In this document: piece after piece, positions 57,301 through 64,000 of the stretch | Layout of the letters: every line of letters begins with the position of its first letter | Position numbering within the stretch: position 1 is the first letter of the stretch | Notes under the pieces: generated by a model | What the model was told of the DNA's origin: nothing | The model's input: only the letters and a program-made list of their open reading frames with translations | Database searches by the model: none | Origin: Megalopta genalis | Lineage: Eukaryota > Arthropoda > Insecta > Hymenoptera > Halictidae | Length of the DNA: 64,000 nt | Direction of reading: 5' to 3' | Assembly (NCBI RefSeq): GCF_051020955.1 | Contig: NC_135022.1 | Coordinates: 8,706,463 to 8,770,462, forward strand | Translations under genes and position numbers: made by a program

Positions 57301-57478
57301 CTCCAGCCTAGTTGGGGCCATGCTGGAGAGCCCGGGGAAGTGGGCGGCAGCAATCTCTTTCTGCGAGGAGGTTATGTCGCGGAAGGAGGCTGCCGAGCGG
57401 GATCGGGAGCTTACAGATCCCGCCCGACGTGCCCGGGGACGGCGTGCGCGCCCACGCCGAGAAACCCCGGGCAGCTGA
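54335..57478 (+). CDS. ORF2: APE endonuclease/reverse transcriptase, copy 10
   Basis: Intact at 1047 aa. Private changes are M49A, S55T, T160R, T181S, T189A, L375F, R713Q, D751G and T833A. Endonuclease residues E38, D126, N128 and SDH and the RT YADD are present. Five of the private changes fall in the endonuclease domain. Confidence 0.97.
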   Translation: MGPPGPIIQVNLNCSARAQDLLFQCMAERGAGLAVVAEPHRVPKHPHWAGDSIGTAAIIWAGRPGSPPCSVIERGLGYVAVDWGGTAVVAIYAPPRWSLEEFEQYLDGVGRCVSRCHPRPVLVLGDFNAKATAWGSPGTDSRGREVLDWAAGLELRLLNRGSVHTCVRHNGGSIVDLSWASPPAARRIAGWRVAEGVETLSDHRYIVLDLSAAPPSTSRRRPADEGSPQPRWALKRLDQDALMAAAHVVAWPATPAGPVDGNGEARWFRGAMTSVCDVAMPRARVFPRKAVYWWSRAIAELRTECVRARRQYARARRRRRTDDVLAAQLYGRYREKVVALQLAIRRAKDQAWRDLLGSLNRDPWGRPYKMALGRFRPWAPPVTESLDPGLLGRVVDALFPVSGEASRPVPEPEEHEWSPDLEVAPEEMAAVVKWLRGKNTAPGPDGIPGRVWLLAASVLGERLRSLYSGLLRSGTFPDLWRESRMVLLRKDGRPGDSPSAYRPICLLDEAGKIFEKIIVARLSRHLSRDGPDLADCQFGFREGRSTVDAIDRLKSLSDNAVARGGVCLAVSIDIVNAFNTLPWSAIREALVDHQVPPYLRRVIGAYLRDRWVEYPGRCGMIRREVDRGVPQGSVLGPLLWDLGYNAVLEKASLPDGATLVCYADDTLVVAVGSTFERTIRRAEVAVAAVVARIRDLGLKIAPEKAEAVWFHGQPRSRPPARSWIRVGEACVEVKSELKYLGLILDSRWSFGAHLDRLVPRVEKAAASLGRLLPNLGGPGDLVRRLYLGVVRSMALYGAPIWAPYVMTSRRNTLLLRRLQRRMAIRLIRGYRTASTVAALALAGELPFELQAAVRAYVYRRTSIASRARGAPPERETVEGFELQARRLALARWRAELCSHAGERVPGALLPHFTSWRERRHGRLSYRATQVFTGHGCFGVYLCRIGREATTVCHHCGAEEDSAQHTLEECPAFSALRRVLKREVGHDLALSSLVGAMLESPGKWAAAISFCEEVMSRKEAAERDRELTDPARRARGRRARPRRETPGS

Positions 57479-57992
57479 GAGTAGGCGGGCGGCGGGTGTA
57501 CCAGAATATGCTGGTTTCATTGCCCGCCGCCCGCCAACAGAGGAGGACGTCCACTGTTGGGAGTGGGGGATGGCGATTCGCCTGAAGGAGGCGAGGACCA
57601 ATTGTAATCCTCCTCCGGTATACTCGTCGTCCCCCCGGCGGCCGATGTGATCAGGGCGGGGGCCCTGGTCACCTATCGCGCGGTCGCCGTGTCGGGGCGG
57701 TGCGGGGTGCGACCCCTCGCGCCGCCGAATTTAAATGGATTCTAGGGGGGAGGATTTATCTCCCCCCGGGACGCGGCCGGCCATCGTTACCATCTTGATG
57801 GCCGGCCAGGCGAGGGGGAGCCGCGGTAGTGTTCTTCAAGAGTTCCCGTGGTTCCCCCGTTGAATCGCCAGCGATCGGTCCTGCGTCCTCAGGTCGCCGT
57901 GGAGGTTTTAGTGGGTCAAACCCCACACTACCCTCGTCCCGCTCCCCCGGGCGGGGCGGGGGTGTCTGGCGAGCAGATTTCCTCCACGTAAA

Positions 57993-58031
<39 letters not shown>
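57479..58031 (+). other. 3' UTR and poly(A) of copy 10
   Basis: Short-loop type (TTTATC) with GGATTCTAGG as in copy 3. At 57852 C is replaced by T in the GGCTCCCCC arm; the G-C pair becomes G-U. CGGCCGATGTGATC is private. The tail is 37 A. Confidence 0.85.
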
Positions 58032-58033
<2 letters not shown>

Positions 58034-58122
58034 TTATGTCAAGGTTATGTCAAGGTTATGTCAAGGTTATGTCAAGGTTATGTCAAGGTTATGTCAAGGT
58101 TATGTCAAGGTTATGTCAAGGT
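58032..58122 (+). repeat. Telomere-like repeat, 8 units + GGT
   Basis: 91 bp; same unit number as the two previous long spacers but ending in GGT, as before copy 4. Confidence 0.95.
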
Positions 58123-58493
58123 CCCCCCCGAGTCCGCTACCTTGTCGTGGTGGGGGGGCTTCGTGCCCTAATGATCCTCAAGGCTGTGCCGGAGGGGAAT
58201 TTATTCCCTGGCAGGTTCTACCATGCCGGAGTGGCTTGAGGTGAGGGGCCAACTAAAGTCGGACACATACCGTAAACCTGTGGTCATGTTTTACAGGAAC
58301 GGGGGTCTTGCCTTAACCGGCCGGGCCGCGAGGATGACAACCTCTCTAAAAAATCCCTAGCCCCAAGCAGTGTTGCGCGGTGAAGAGGGCGTAGCTGGAG
58401 TAAGCGCCAGCTATGGTTGGTGGGTGCACCAATCGTTAGCGGACAACCCCGGGGTACCTGGCGACCCCCCGGGCGTATTAGCCTTCCCCGGGT
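58123..58493 (+). promoter_or_regulatory. 5' UTR of copy 11
   Basis: 371 bp. GAGTCCG start; CGGACAC at 58260-58266 (5-bp core pairing). One private change in the P4-like region (GCCGGAGGGGAA). Confidence 0.7.
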
Positions 58494-60686
58494 ATGGCGG
58501 CTCTACCCGGGGTGACCTCCTTTCCGACCACACTCGTGGGATTAAGTATGGAGTCTACTTTTTCACAAACAACCGGGGAGGGGGGAAACGAGCGTGTGGG
58601 GGAGGTGCGCGGGCCTATCGTGCGCCTCAAAAGATGCACAGAGCCGGTGTCGCGGAGGCATTCGGCGACACGCGGCAAAAAGAGGACCGCAGCGGGCCTT
58701 GGAGAGTGCGATGGGGGGGAGGAGTCAGATTTCTCTGTCTCCTCCCACCACTCATCGCAGAGTGTCCCGGGCTCTTCGTCGGCGAGGAAGAGAGGACGGC
58801 CGCCGACGACCGGCGAATATGTTGGCCTCGCAGAGGCCAAACTTAGGCTGGCCGAGGCCTCGCAGTTGGAGGCCGAGGCAAGGGAGGTGGCGGCGATATT
58901 CGACCCGGGTGCCCCCGTGCCGAGACCATCGCGGTCGAGCGTCCCGCTCCCGGACGAGACGGATATCGCGGAAAATTTCCGCAACCGTCCGACGCGGGAT
59001 GTCGCGGCCGCTATATTGGAGAGCCTGGATGAGGTGGCCAGGATCTCCGGCGTGTCAAAGGGGCTGAAGGGCAACTTGGCCCGCGCCCTGAGGGTGGCCG
59101 CCTTAAACGGCAGGGTGGGGGTGTCCGAGCTGGCAGTGAGGTCGGCTACCGACGCCACGCGTGTCCTGGAGGCCGAGAATGCCGTCCTCAGGGGGCAAAT
59201 GACGGAGCTGCAGGCGGAGGTGGCCCGGCTCCGGCAGGTGGTGGAGGCGAGAACGGCTGCTGCCGCAATGCCTCCACCACCACGCCCGGGAGAGGGCTCA
59301 GTATCGCCGCCGTTCGTCGGCGCCCGGGATTGGCATCGCTCCGGGCAAGAAAAGTCCTCGCCACCACCTGCGGCTGCGCCCGCAGATTTTCTGGCGCAAA
59401 TAGGCGCCCTGATAGACGCCAAATTGGCGTCATTCAGGAGGGAGCTCGCGCCGCGAACGGACTCGGCCCTGCGATCGGTGGCCCCTGGGCCGTCCGTCCC
59501 CTCACAGTCTTCGGACAGGGTGGGGCGCAGGGCGAAGAAGAAGAAGAAAGGTGGGAAAGCTGGGGCGGCTATAGCGGCCCAGACGGAGCCCGCTCGACCG
59601 CGATCAGAATCGGCGCTACCCTCTGCCGCGCCTCCACCCCAGGAGGCGTGGTCCCAGGTGGTTGGCCGGAAGGCCAAAAAGGCGGCTGCCAAGGCCACTG
59701 CGGCCGCGAATAAAAAAGGACGGGTGGTCCCGGCGGCCCCCAGGAAGACACCCCTGCCTCCTCGACCGCCACGCACAGCAGCGGTTACCATAACGGTTCC
59801 GTCTGGCGTGGACATTACTTACGCGCAGGCGATGGCCACTGCCAGGTCCAAGGTGCACCTGGCAGAAATTGGCATCGCCTCGCTGAGGCCGCGAAGGGCG
59901 GTGACTGGGGGGTTAATTTTGGAGGTCCCTGGCACCGATGGGGCCGATAAGGCCACCGTCCTCGCCACAAAAGTGGCGGAAGCACTGGCAGGCACCGGCG
60001 TAAAGGTCGCGCGTCCGGTCAAAAAAGCTGACCTTAGGGTGCGCGGCCTGGTCGATTCGACCACGCCGGCGGAGGTCGCGGCGGCTGTTGCCCGCGTGGG
60101 CGGGTGCAGCGAGGGGGACATCAATACCGGCGAAATCCGGTCTTCCCCCTCGAAATTGGGCACCCTCTGGGTCCGATGTCCTGCCGCGGCCGCTCGCAAG
60201 GTTGCTGTCGCGGGCCGGATAACCGTCGGCTGGACCCAGGCAGCCGTGGAGGCCCTGAGTGCCCGGCCTCTGCAGTGTTACCGTTGCCTTGGTGTTGGCC
60301 ACACCAGTCAGCGGTGCACTGCTGCCGAGGATAGGTCCGACTGCTGTTATAGATGCGGCAGTCGGGACCATAAGGTGGCAGCCTGTACGGCCACGCCCAA
60401 TTGTCCGCTTTGTGCGGGCGCGGGCAGGCCGTCTGGTCACCGCCTCGGCAGCCGGGCTTGTCCTGCCAGTGCGGGGCGGGGCAGGGGAGGCGGCCAAAGG
60501 CCGTCTGCCAGGTATAATAAAAAGGGGAGGGAAACCACGATGGCCAAGGCAGCGACCACCGTGGCCAGCAACGGAAAGGCGGCACCGCCTGATGCTACCG
60601 CCGCGCCCGCGGGGGCGGATGGGGCCATTAAAGTCCCAGACGCCACCGCATCCGCGGCCGTGACGGCGATGGACACGGCTGTGTAA
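58494..60686 (+). CDS. ORF1: Gag-like protein, copy 11
   Basis: 730 aa, type B N-terminus with NERVGEV as in copy 8. Private changes are ECDGGEES, PPFVGARDWHRSG, RPRSESAL, SKVHLAE, GADKATV and SPSKLGTLW, the last three in the Gag core. The C-terminal RGGGQRPSARYNKKG matches copy 4. The knuckles and zipper are intact. Confidence 0.95.
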   Translation: MAALPGVTSFPTTLVGLSMESTFSQTTGEGGNERVGEVRGPIVRLKRCTEPVSRRHSATRGKKRTAAGLGECDGGEESDFSVSSHHSSQSVPGSSSARKRGRPPTTGEYVGLAEAKLRLAEASQLEAEAREVAAIFDPGAPVPRPSRSSVPLPDETDIAENFRNRPTRDVAAAILESLDEVARISGVSKGLKGNLARALRVAALNGRVGVSELAVRSATDATRVLEAENAVLRGQMTELQAEVARLRQVVEARTAAAAMPPPPRPGEGSVSPPFVGARDWHRSGQEKSSPPPAAAPADFLAQIGALIDAKLASFRRELAPRTDSALRSVAPGPSVPSQSSDRVGRRAKKKKKGGKAGAAIAAQTEPARPRSESALPSAAPPPQEAWSQVVGRKAKKAAAKATAAANKKGRVVPAAPRKTPLPPRPPRTAAVTITVPSGVDITYAQAMATARSKVHLAEIGIASLRPRRAVTGGLILEVPGTDGADKATVLATKVAEALAGTGVKVARPVKKADLRVRGLVDSTTPAEVAAAVARVGGCSEGDINTGEIRSSPSKLGTLWVRCPAAAARKVAVAGRITVGWTQAAVEALSARPLQCYRCLGVGHTSQRCTAAEDRSDCCYRCGSRDHKVAACTATPNCPLCAGAGRPSGHRLGSRACPASAGRGRGGGQRPSARYNKKGRETTMAKAATTVASNGKAAPPDATAAPAGADGAIKVPDATASAAVTAMDTAV

Positions 60687-63600
60687 TGGGGCCCCCGGGC
60701 CCGATATTACAAGTTAACCTCAACTGCTCGGCCAGAGCGCAGGATCTCCTGTTTCAATGCATGGCCGAGCGGGGTGCCGGGTTGGCAGTCGTGGCGGAGC
60801 CGCACAGGGTCCCCAAACATCCACACTGGATGGGGGACTCGATTGGCTCCGCCGCGATTATTTGGGCTGGGAGGCCGGGGTCCCCGCCGTGCTCGGTTAT
60901 CGAGCGCGGCCTGGGATACGTGGCCGTTGATTGGGGCGGAACCGCGGTTGTGGCGATATACGCACCTCCAAGGTGGTCCCTCGAAGAGTTTGAGCAGTAT
61001 CTGGACGGGGTAGGGAGATGCGTCTCCCGCTGCCATCCCCGTCCGGTGCTGGTCCTGGGGGACTTCAATGCCAAGGCCACGGCTTGGGGTTCCCCCGGGA
61101 CTGACTCGAGGGGCCGGGAGGTGCTGGATTGGGCGGCGGGACTGGAGCTCCGTCTCCTGAACACGGGCTCGGTCCATACGTGCGTGCGGCATAACGGGGG
61201 GTCCATCGTTGACCTTTCGTGGGCAACGCCCCCGGCCGCGCGCCGTATTACGGGGTGGAGGGTGGCGGAAGGGGTCGAGACGTTGTCTGACCACAGATAC
61301 ATAGTTCTCGGCCTCTCCGCCGCCCCACCGCCGACACTCCGTCGTCGCCCCGCCGATGAAGGTTCGCCTCGACCGCGGTGGGCGCTGAAGCGCCTCGACC
61401 AGGACGCTCTGATGGCGGCAGCCCACGTCGTGGCCTGGCCAGCAACACCGACCGGGCCAGTCGACGGGAATGGGGAGGCCCATTGGTTCCGGGGCGCAAT
61501 GACGTCGATTTGCGACGTCGCCATGCCCCGGGCCAGGGTCTTCCCGAGGAAGGCGGTGTACTGGTGGTCGCGCGCGATAGCGGAATTACGCACCGAGTGC
61601 GTCCGCGCGCGACGCCAGTACGCTCGTGCCCGTCGACGACGACGTACGGACGACGTGCTGGCTGCCCAACTGTACGGGCGATATCGGGAGAAGGTGGTCG
61701 CCCTGCAGCTGGCCATCAGGCGAGCGAAGGACCAGGCCTGGCGCGATCTCCTCGGCTCTCTGAACCGAGATCCGTGGGGGCGCCCATACAAGATGGCTTT
61801 GGGACGATTGCGTCCCTGGGCGCCCCCCGTGACGGAGAGTCTGGATCCGGGGCTGCTCGGGCGGGTCGTGGACGCTTTATTCCCCGTTAGCGGGGAGGCG
61901 TCCCGGCCCGTCCCTGAGCCAGAGGAACATGAGTGGTCCCCGGATCTTGAGGTCGCGCCGGAGGAGATGGCCGGGGTCGTCAAATGGCTCCGGGGCAAGA
62001 ATACCGCCCCGGGGCCGGACGGTATCCCCGGCCGGGTCTGGTTGCTCGCCGCGAGCGTCCTGGGGGAGAGGCTGAGGAGCCTCTACTCTGGGCTCCTGAG
62101 GTCGGGAACGTTCCCCGACCTATGGAGAGAAAGTCGGATGGTCCTCTTGAGGAAGGATGGGAGGCCGGGGGATTCTCCCTCCGCGTACCGGCCCATTTGT
62201 CTCCTGGATGAGGCGGGCAAGATCTTCGAGAAGATCATTGTTGCCCGCCTCTCCAGACACCTGTCCCGCGACGGCCCCGATCTGGCGGACTGCCAGTTTG
62301 GCTTCCGGGAGGGGCGATCGACGGTCGACGCTATCGACCGTCTCAAGTCCCTCTCGGACAATGCCGTGGCAAGGGGCGGGGTGTGCTTGGCGGTGTCCAT
62401 TGACATCGTCAATGCGTTCAACACCATGCCCTGGTCCGCCATTAGGGAGGCCCTCGTCAATCACCAGGTGCCTCCCTATCTGAGGCGGGTGATCGGGGCC
62501 TACCTGCGGGACAGGTGGGTCGAATACCCGGGCCGGTACGGGATGATACGGAGGGAAGTGGACCGCGGGGTCCCGCAGGGTTCCGTTTTAGGACCGCTCC
62601 TGTGGGACCTGGGTTACAACGCGGTCCTGGAGAAGGCCTCCCTGCCCGACGGTGCCACCCTCGTCTGCTACGCGGACGACACGTTGGTGGTCGCCGTCGG
62701 TAGTACCTTCGAGAGGACCATCCGACGAGCAGAGGTCGCGGTGGCAGCCGTCGTCGCGAGGATCCGCGATCTGGGGCTGAAAATAGCCCCGGAGAAGGCC
62801 GGGGCTGTCTGGTTTCACGGACGGCCTCGGTCTCGGCCACCGGCCAGATCGTGGATCCGGGTTGGAGAAGCCTGCGTCGAGGTGAAGTCCGAGTTGAAAT
62901 ATCTCGGACTGATCCTCGACAGCCGCTGGAGCTTCGATGCGCATCTCGACCGTCTCGTCCCCCGAGTCGAAAAGGCGGCGGCCTCTTTGGGCCGCCTGCT
63001 GCCCAACCTCGGGGGACCGGGAGATTTGGTGCGCCGCCTATACCTGGGCGTGTTGCGGTCTATGGCCTTATACGGTGCCCCAATCTGGGCGCCGTACGTG
63101 ATGACCAGCCGGCGCAACACGCTGTTGTTGCGCCGGCTGCAGAGGCGGATGGCCATCCGCCTCATAAGAGGTTACCGCACCACGTCTACCGTGGCGGCGC
63201 TTGCTCTGGCGGGTGAACTTCCCTTCGAGCTTCAGGCGGCGGTGCGCGCCTATGTTTACAGGCGCACTAGCATCGCCAGCCGTGCTCGGGGGTCCCCGCC
63301 GGAGCGAGAGACGGTCGGGGGCTTCGAGCTCCAGGCCCGGCGACTAGCGCTCGCCAGGTGGCGTGCCGAGCTTTGCTCCCACGCCGGCGAGCGCGTCCCC
63401 GGGGCTCTCCTGCCGCACTTCACCTCGTGGCGGGAGAGACGGCATGGCAGGCTCTCCTACCGAGCGACGCAGGTGTTCACCGGGCATGGCTGCTTCGGTG
63501 TCTACCTGTGTCGCATCGGGCGGGAAGCGACGACGGTGTGCCACCATTGTGGCGCGGACGAAGACTCGGCGCAGCACACGCTGGAGGAATGTCCCGCCTT

Positions 63601-63829
63601 TTCAGCGCTGCGCCGAGTCCTAAGACGAGAAGTCGGCCACGACCTCGCACTCTCCAGCCTAGTTGGGGCCATGCTGGAGGGCCCGGGGAAGTGGGCGGCA
63701 GCAATCTCTTTCTGCGAGGAGGTTATGTCGCGGAAGGAGGCTGCCGAGCGGGATCGGGAGCTTACAGATCCCGCCCGACGTGCCCGGGGACGGCGTGCGC
63801 GCCCACGCCGAGAAACCCCGGGCAGCTGA
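60686..63829 (+). CDS. ORF2: APE endonuclease/reverse transcriptase, copy 11
   Basis: Intact at 1047 aa. Private changes are I8L (before QVNLN), S216P, L581M (just after RT motif A), D592N, E706G, V790L, E878G, E958D (inside the CCHC spacing) and K980R; D209G is shared with copy 5, and A256T and A870S with copy 8. Catalytic and zinc residues are kept. Confidence 0.97.
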   Translation: MGPPGPILQVNLNCSARAQDLLFQCMAERGAGLAVVAEPHRVPKHPHWMGDSIGSAAIIWAGRPGSPPCSVIERGLGYVAVDWGGTAVVAIYAPPRWSLEEFEQYLDGVGRCVSRCHPRPVLVLGDFNAKATAWGSPGTDSRGREVLDWAAGLELRLLNTGSVHTCVRHNGGSIVDLSWATPPAARRITGWRVAEGVETLSDHRYIVLGLSAAPPPTLRRRPADEGSPRPRWALKRLDQDALMAAAHVVAWPATPTGPVDGNGEAHWFRGAMTSICDVAMPRARVFPRKAVYWWSRAIAELRTECVRARRQYARARRRRRTDDVLAAQLYGRYREKVVALQLAIRRAKDQAWRDLLGSLNRDPWGRPYKMALGRLRPWAPPVTESLDPGLLGRVVDALFPVSGEASRPVPEPEEHEWSPDLEVAPEEMAGVVKWLRGKNTAPGPDGIPGRVWLLAASVLGERLRSLYSGLLRSGTFPDLWRESRMVLLRKDGRPGDSPSAYRPICLLDEAGKIFEKIIVARLSRHLSRDGPDLADCQFGFREGRSTVDAIDRLKSLSDNAVARGGVCLAVSIDIVNAFNTMPWSAIREALVNHQVPPYLRRVIGAYLRDRWVEYPGRYGMIRREVDRGVPQGSVLGPLLWDLGYNAVLEKASLPDGATLVCYADDTLVVAVGSTFERTIRRAEVAVAAVVARIRDLGLKIAPEKAGAVWFHGRPRSRPPARSWIRVGEACVEVKSELKYLGLILDSRWSFDAHLDRLVPRVEKAAASLGRLLPNLGGPGDLVRRLYLGVLRSMALYGAPIWAPYVMTSRRNTLLLRRLQRRMAIRLIRGYRTTSTVAALALAGELPFELQAAVRAYVYRRTSIASRARGSPPERETVGGFELQARRLALARWRAELCSHAGERVPGALLPHFTSWRERRHGRLSYRATQVFTGHGCFGVYLCRIGREATTVCHHCGADEDSAQHTLEECPAFSALRRVLRREVGHDLALSSLVGAMLEGPGKWAAAISFCEEVMSRKEAAERDRELTDPARRARGRRARPRRETPGS

Positions 63830-64000
63830 GAGTAGGCGGGCGGCGGGTGTACCAGAACATGCTGGTTTCATTGCCCGCCGCCCGCCAACAGAGGAGGACC
63901 TCCACTGTTGGGAGTGGGGGATGACGAGTCGCCTGAAGGAGGCGAGGGATAATTGTGATCCTCCTCCAATATACTCGTCGTCCCCCCGGCGGCCGCTGTG
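63830..64000 (+). other. Start of 3' UTR of copy 11 (cut by window edge)
   Basis: Contains the 13-bp post-ORF2 hairpin and the TCGCCT/AGGCGA stem. It ends within 'ggcggccgctgtg', just before the TGATCAGGGC stem. Confidence 0.85.

Larger units (their letters stand above)
51769..58031 (+). mobile_element. Copy 10: complete SART-like retrotransposon
   Basis: Complete unit with 37 A. Type B leader with the GTGTCC start. ORF1 is the longest of the set, carrying both one-codon insertions. Middle ORF1 (DCQRSGQEK, HATAP) matches copy 2. Confidence 0.97.
58123..64000 (+). mobile_element. Copy 11: SART-like retrotransposon, 3' end beyond window
   Basis: Complete 5' UTR and both ORFs. The window ends 171 bases into the 3' UTR. 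Type B leader with the GAGTCC start. The ORF1 C-terminus is of the copy 2/4 type. Confidence 0.96.

Noticed and set aside
1..64000. R1 elements inserted in 28S rDNA
   Set aside because: No rRNA sequence flanks any copy; all junctions are in the 11-bp repeat.
1..64000. LTR retrotransposon or viral integrate
   Set aside because: No LTRs, protease, RNase H or integrase motifs; APE endonuclease, poly(A) tails and TAATG-linked ORFs define a non-LTR element.

Overview
The whole window is one biological object: a head-to-tail array of eleven copies of a single non-LTR retrotransposon of the R1 clade (closest in design to the silkworm telomere elements SART/TRAS, SART1 in particular), all on the + strand, separated only by short tracts of the 11-bp repeat TTATGTCAAGG. 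No host gene, rRNA, tRNA, LTR or DNA transposon is visible. The host is a eukaryote, very probably an insect. The repeat is the G-rich strand of a telomere-like motif. Motifs of similar length and general form (TT..GTC..GG) are, as I recall, reported from bees and other Hymenoptera, so a hymenopteran is my best guess, but nothing here proves it.

Layout. Copy 1 (1-1004) is the 3' end of an element cut by the window edge. Copy 2 (1097-6153) is 5'-truncated inside ORF1. Copies 3 to 10 (6169-12453, 12556-18796, 18911-25149, 26551-32799, 32826-39072, 39088-45335, 45428-51676, 51769-58031) are complete: a 370-371 bp 5' UTR, ORF1 (723-731 aa), ORF2 (1047 aa), a 3' UTR of about 0.5 kb and a poly(A) tail of 18-55 nt. 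Copy 11 (58123-64000) runs off the right edge in its 3' UTR. The ten spacers are 92, 15, 102, 114, 1401, 26, 15, 92, 92 and 91 bp. Each is a whole number of 11-bp units plus 4 bp (GGTT) or, twice, 3 bp (GGT). Every poly(A) is followed by the repeat in the same phase. This is the signature of sequence-specific target-primed insertion into the repeat.

How the parts work together (family knowledge plus inference). ORF1 is a Gag-like RNA-binding protein with a leucine zipper, basic and AT-hook-like stretches and three zinc knuckles. ORF2 carries an APE-type endonuclease, a reverse transcriptase with YADD, and a C-terminal CCHC motif. The ORFs meet at TAATG, so ORF2 is probably translated by termination-reinitiation, as shown for SART1. 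The endonuclease would nick the C-rich strand between CC and TT of the repeat, and reverse transcription would start at the poly(A) tail. All nine ORF1s with an intact 5' end and all ten full ORF2s are free of stops and frameshifts, so the family is young or actively homogenised.

The least expected signal is at the exact 5' end of each full copy. Seven C pair with seven G 22 nt downstream, and the next seven bases (GTGTCCG) pair with CGGACAC about 125 nt further on. This is the nested pseudoknot topology of HDV-like self-cleaving ribozymes, which would free unit-length RNA from read-through transcripts of the array. The first nucleotide and P1.1 do not match the usual consensus, so this is a hypothesis. 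Other notable points are a perfect 127-unit repeat tract, a repeat that is open with ATGs in all three sense frames, conserved UTR hairpins (one enclosing the ORF1 start codon), mosaic copies, and one copy with a substituted endonuclease catalytic residue.
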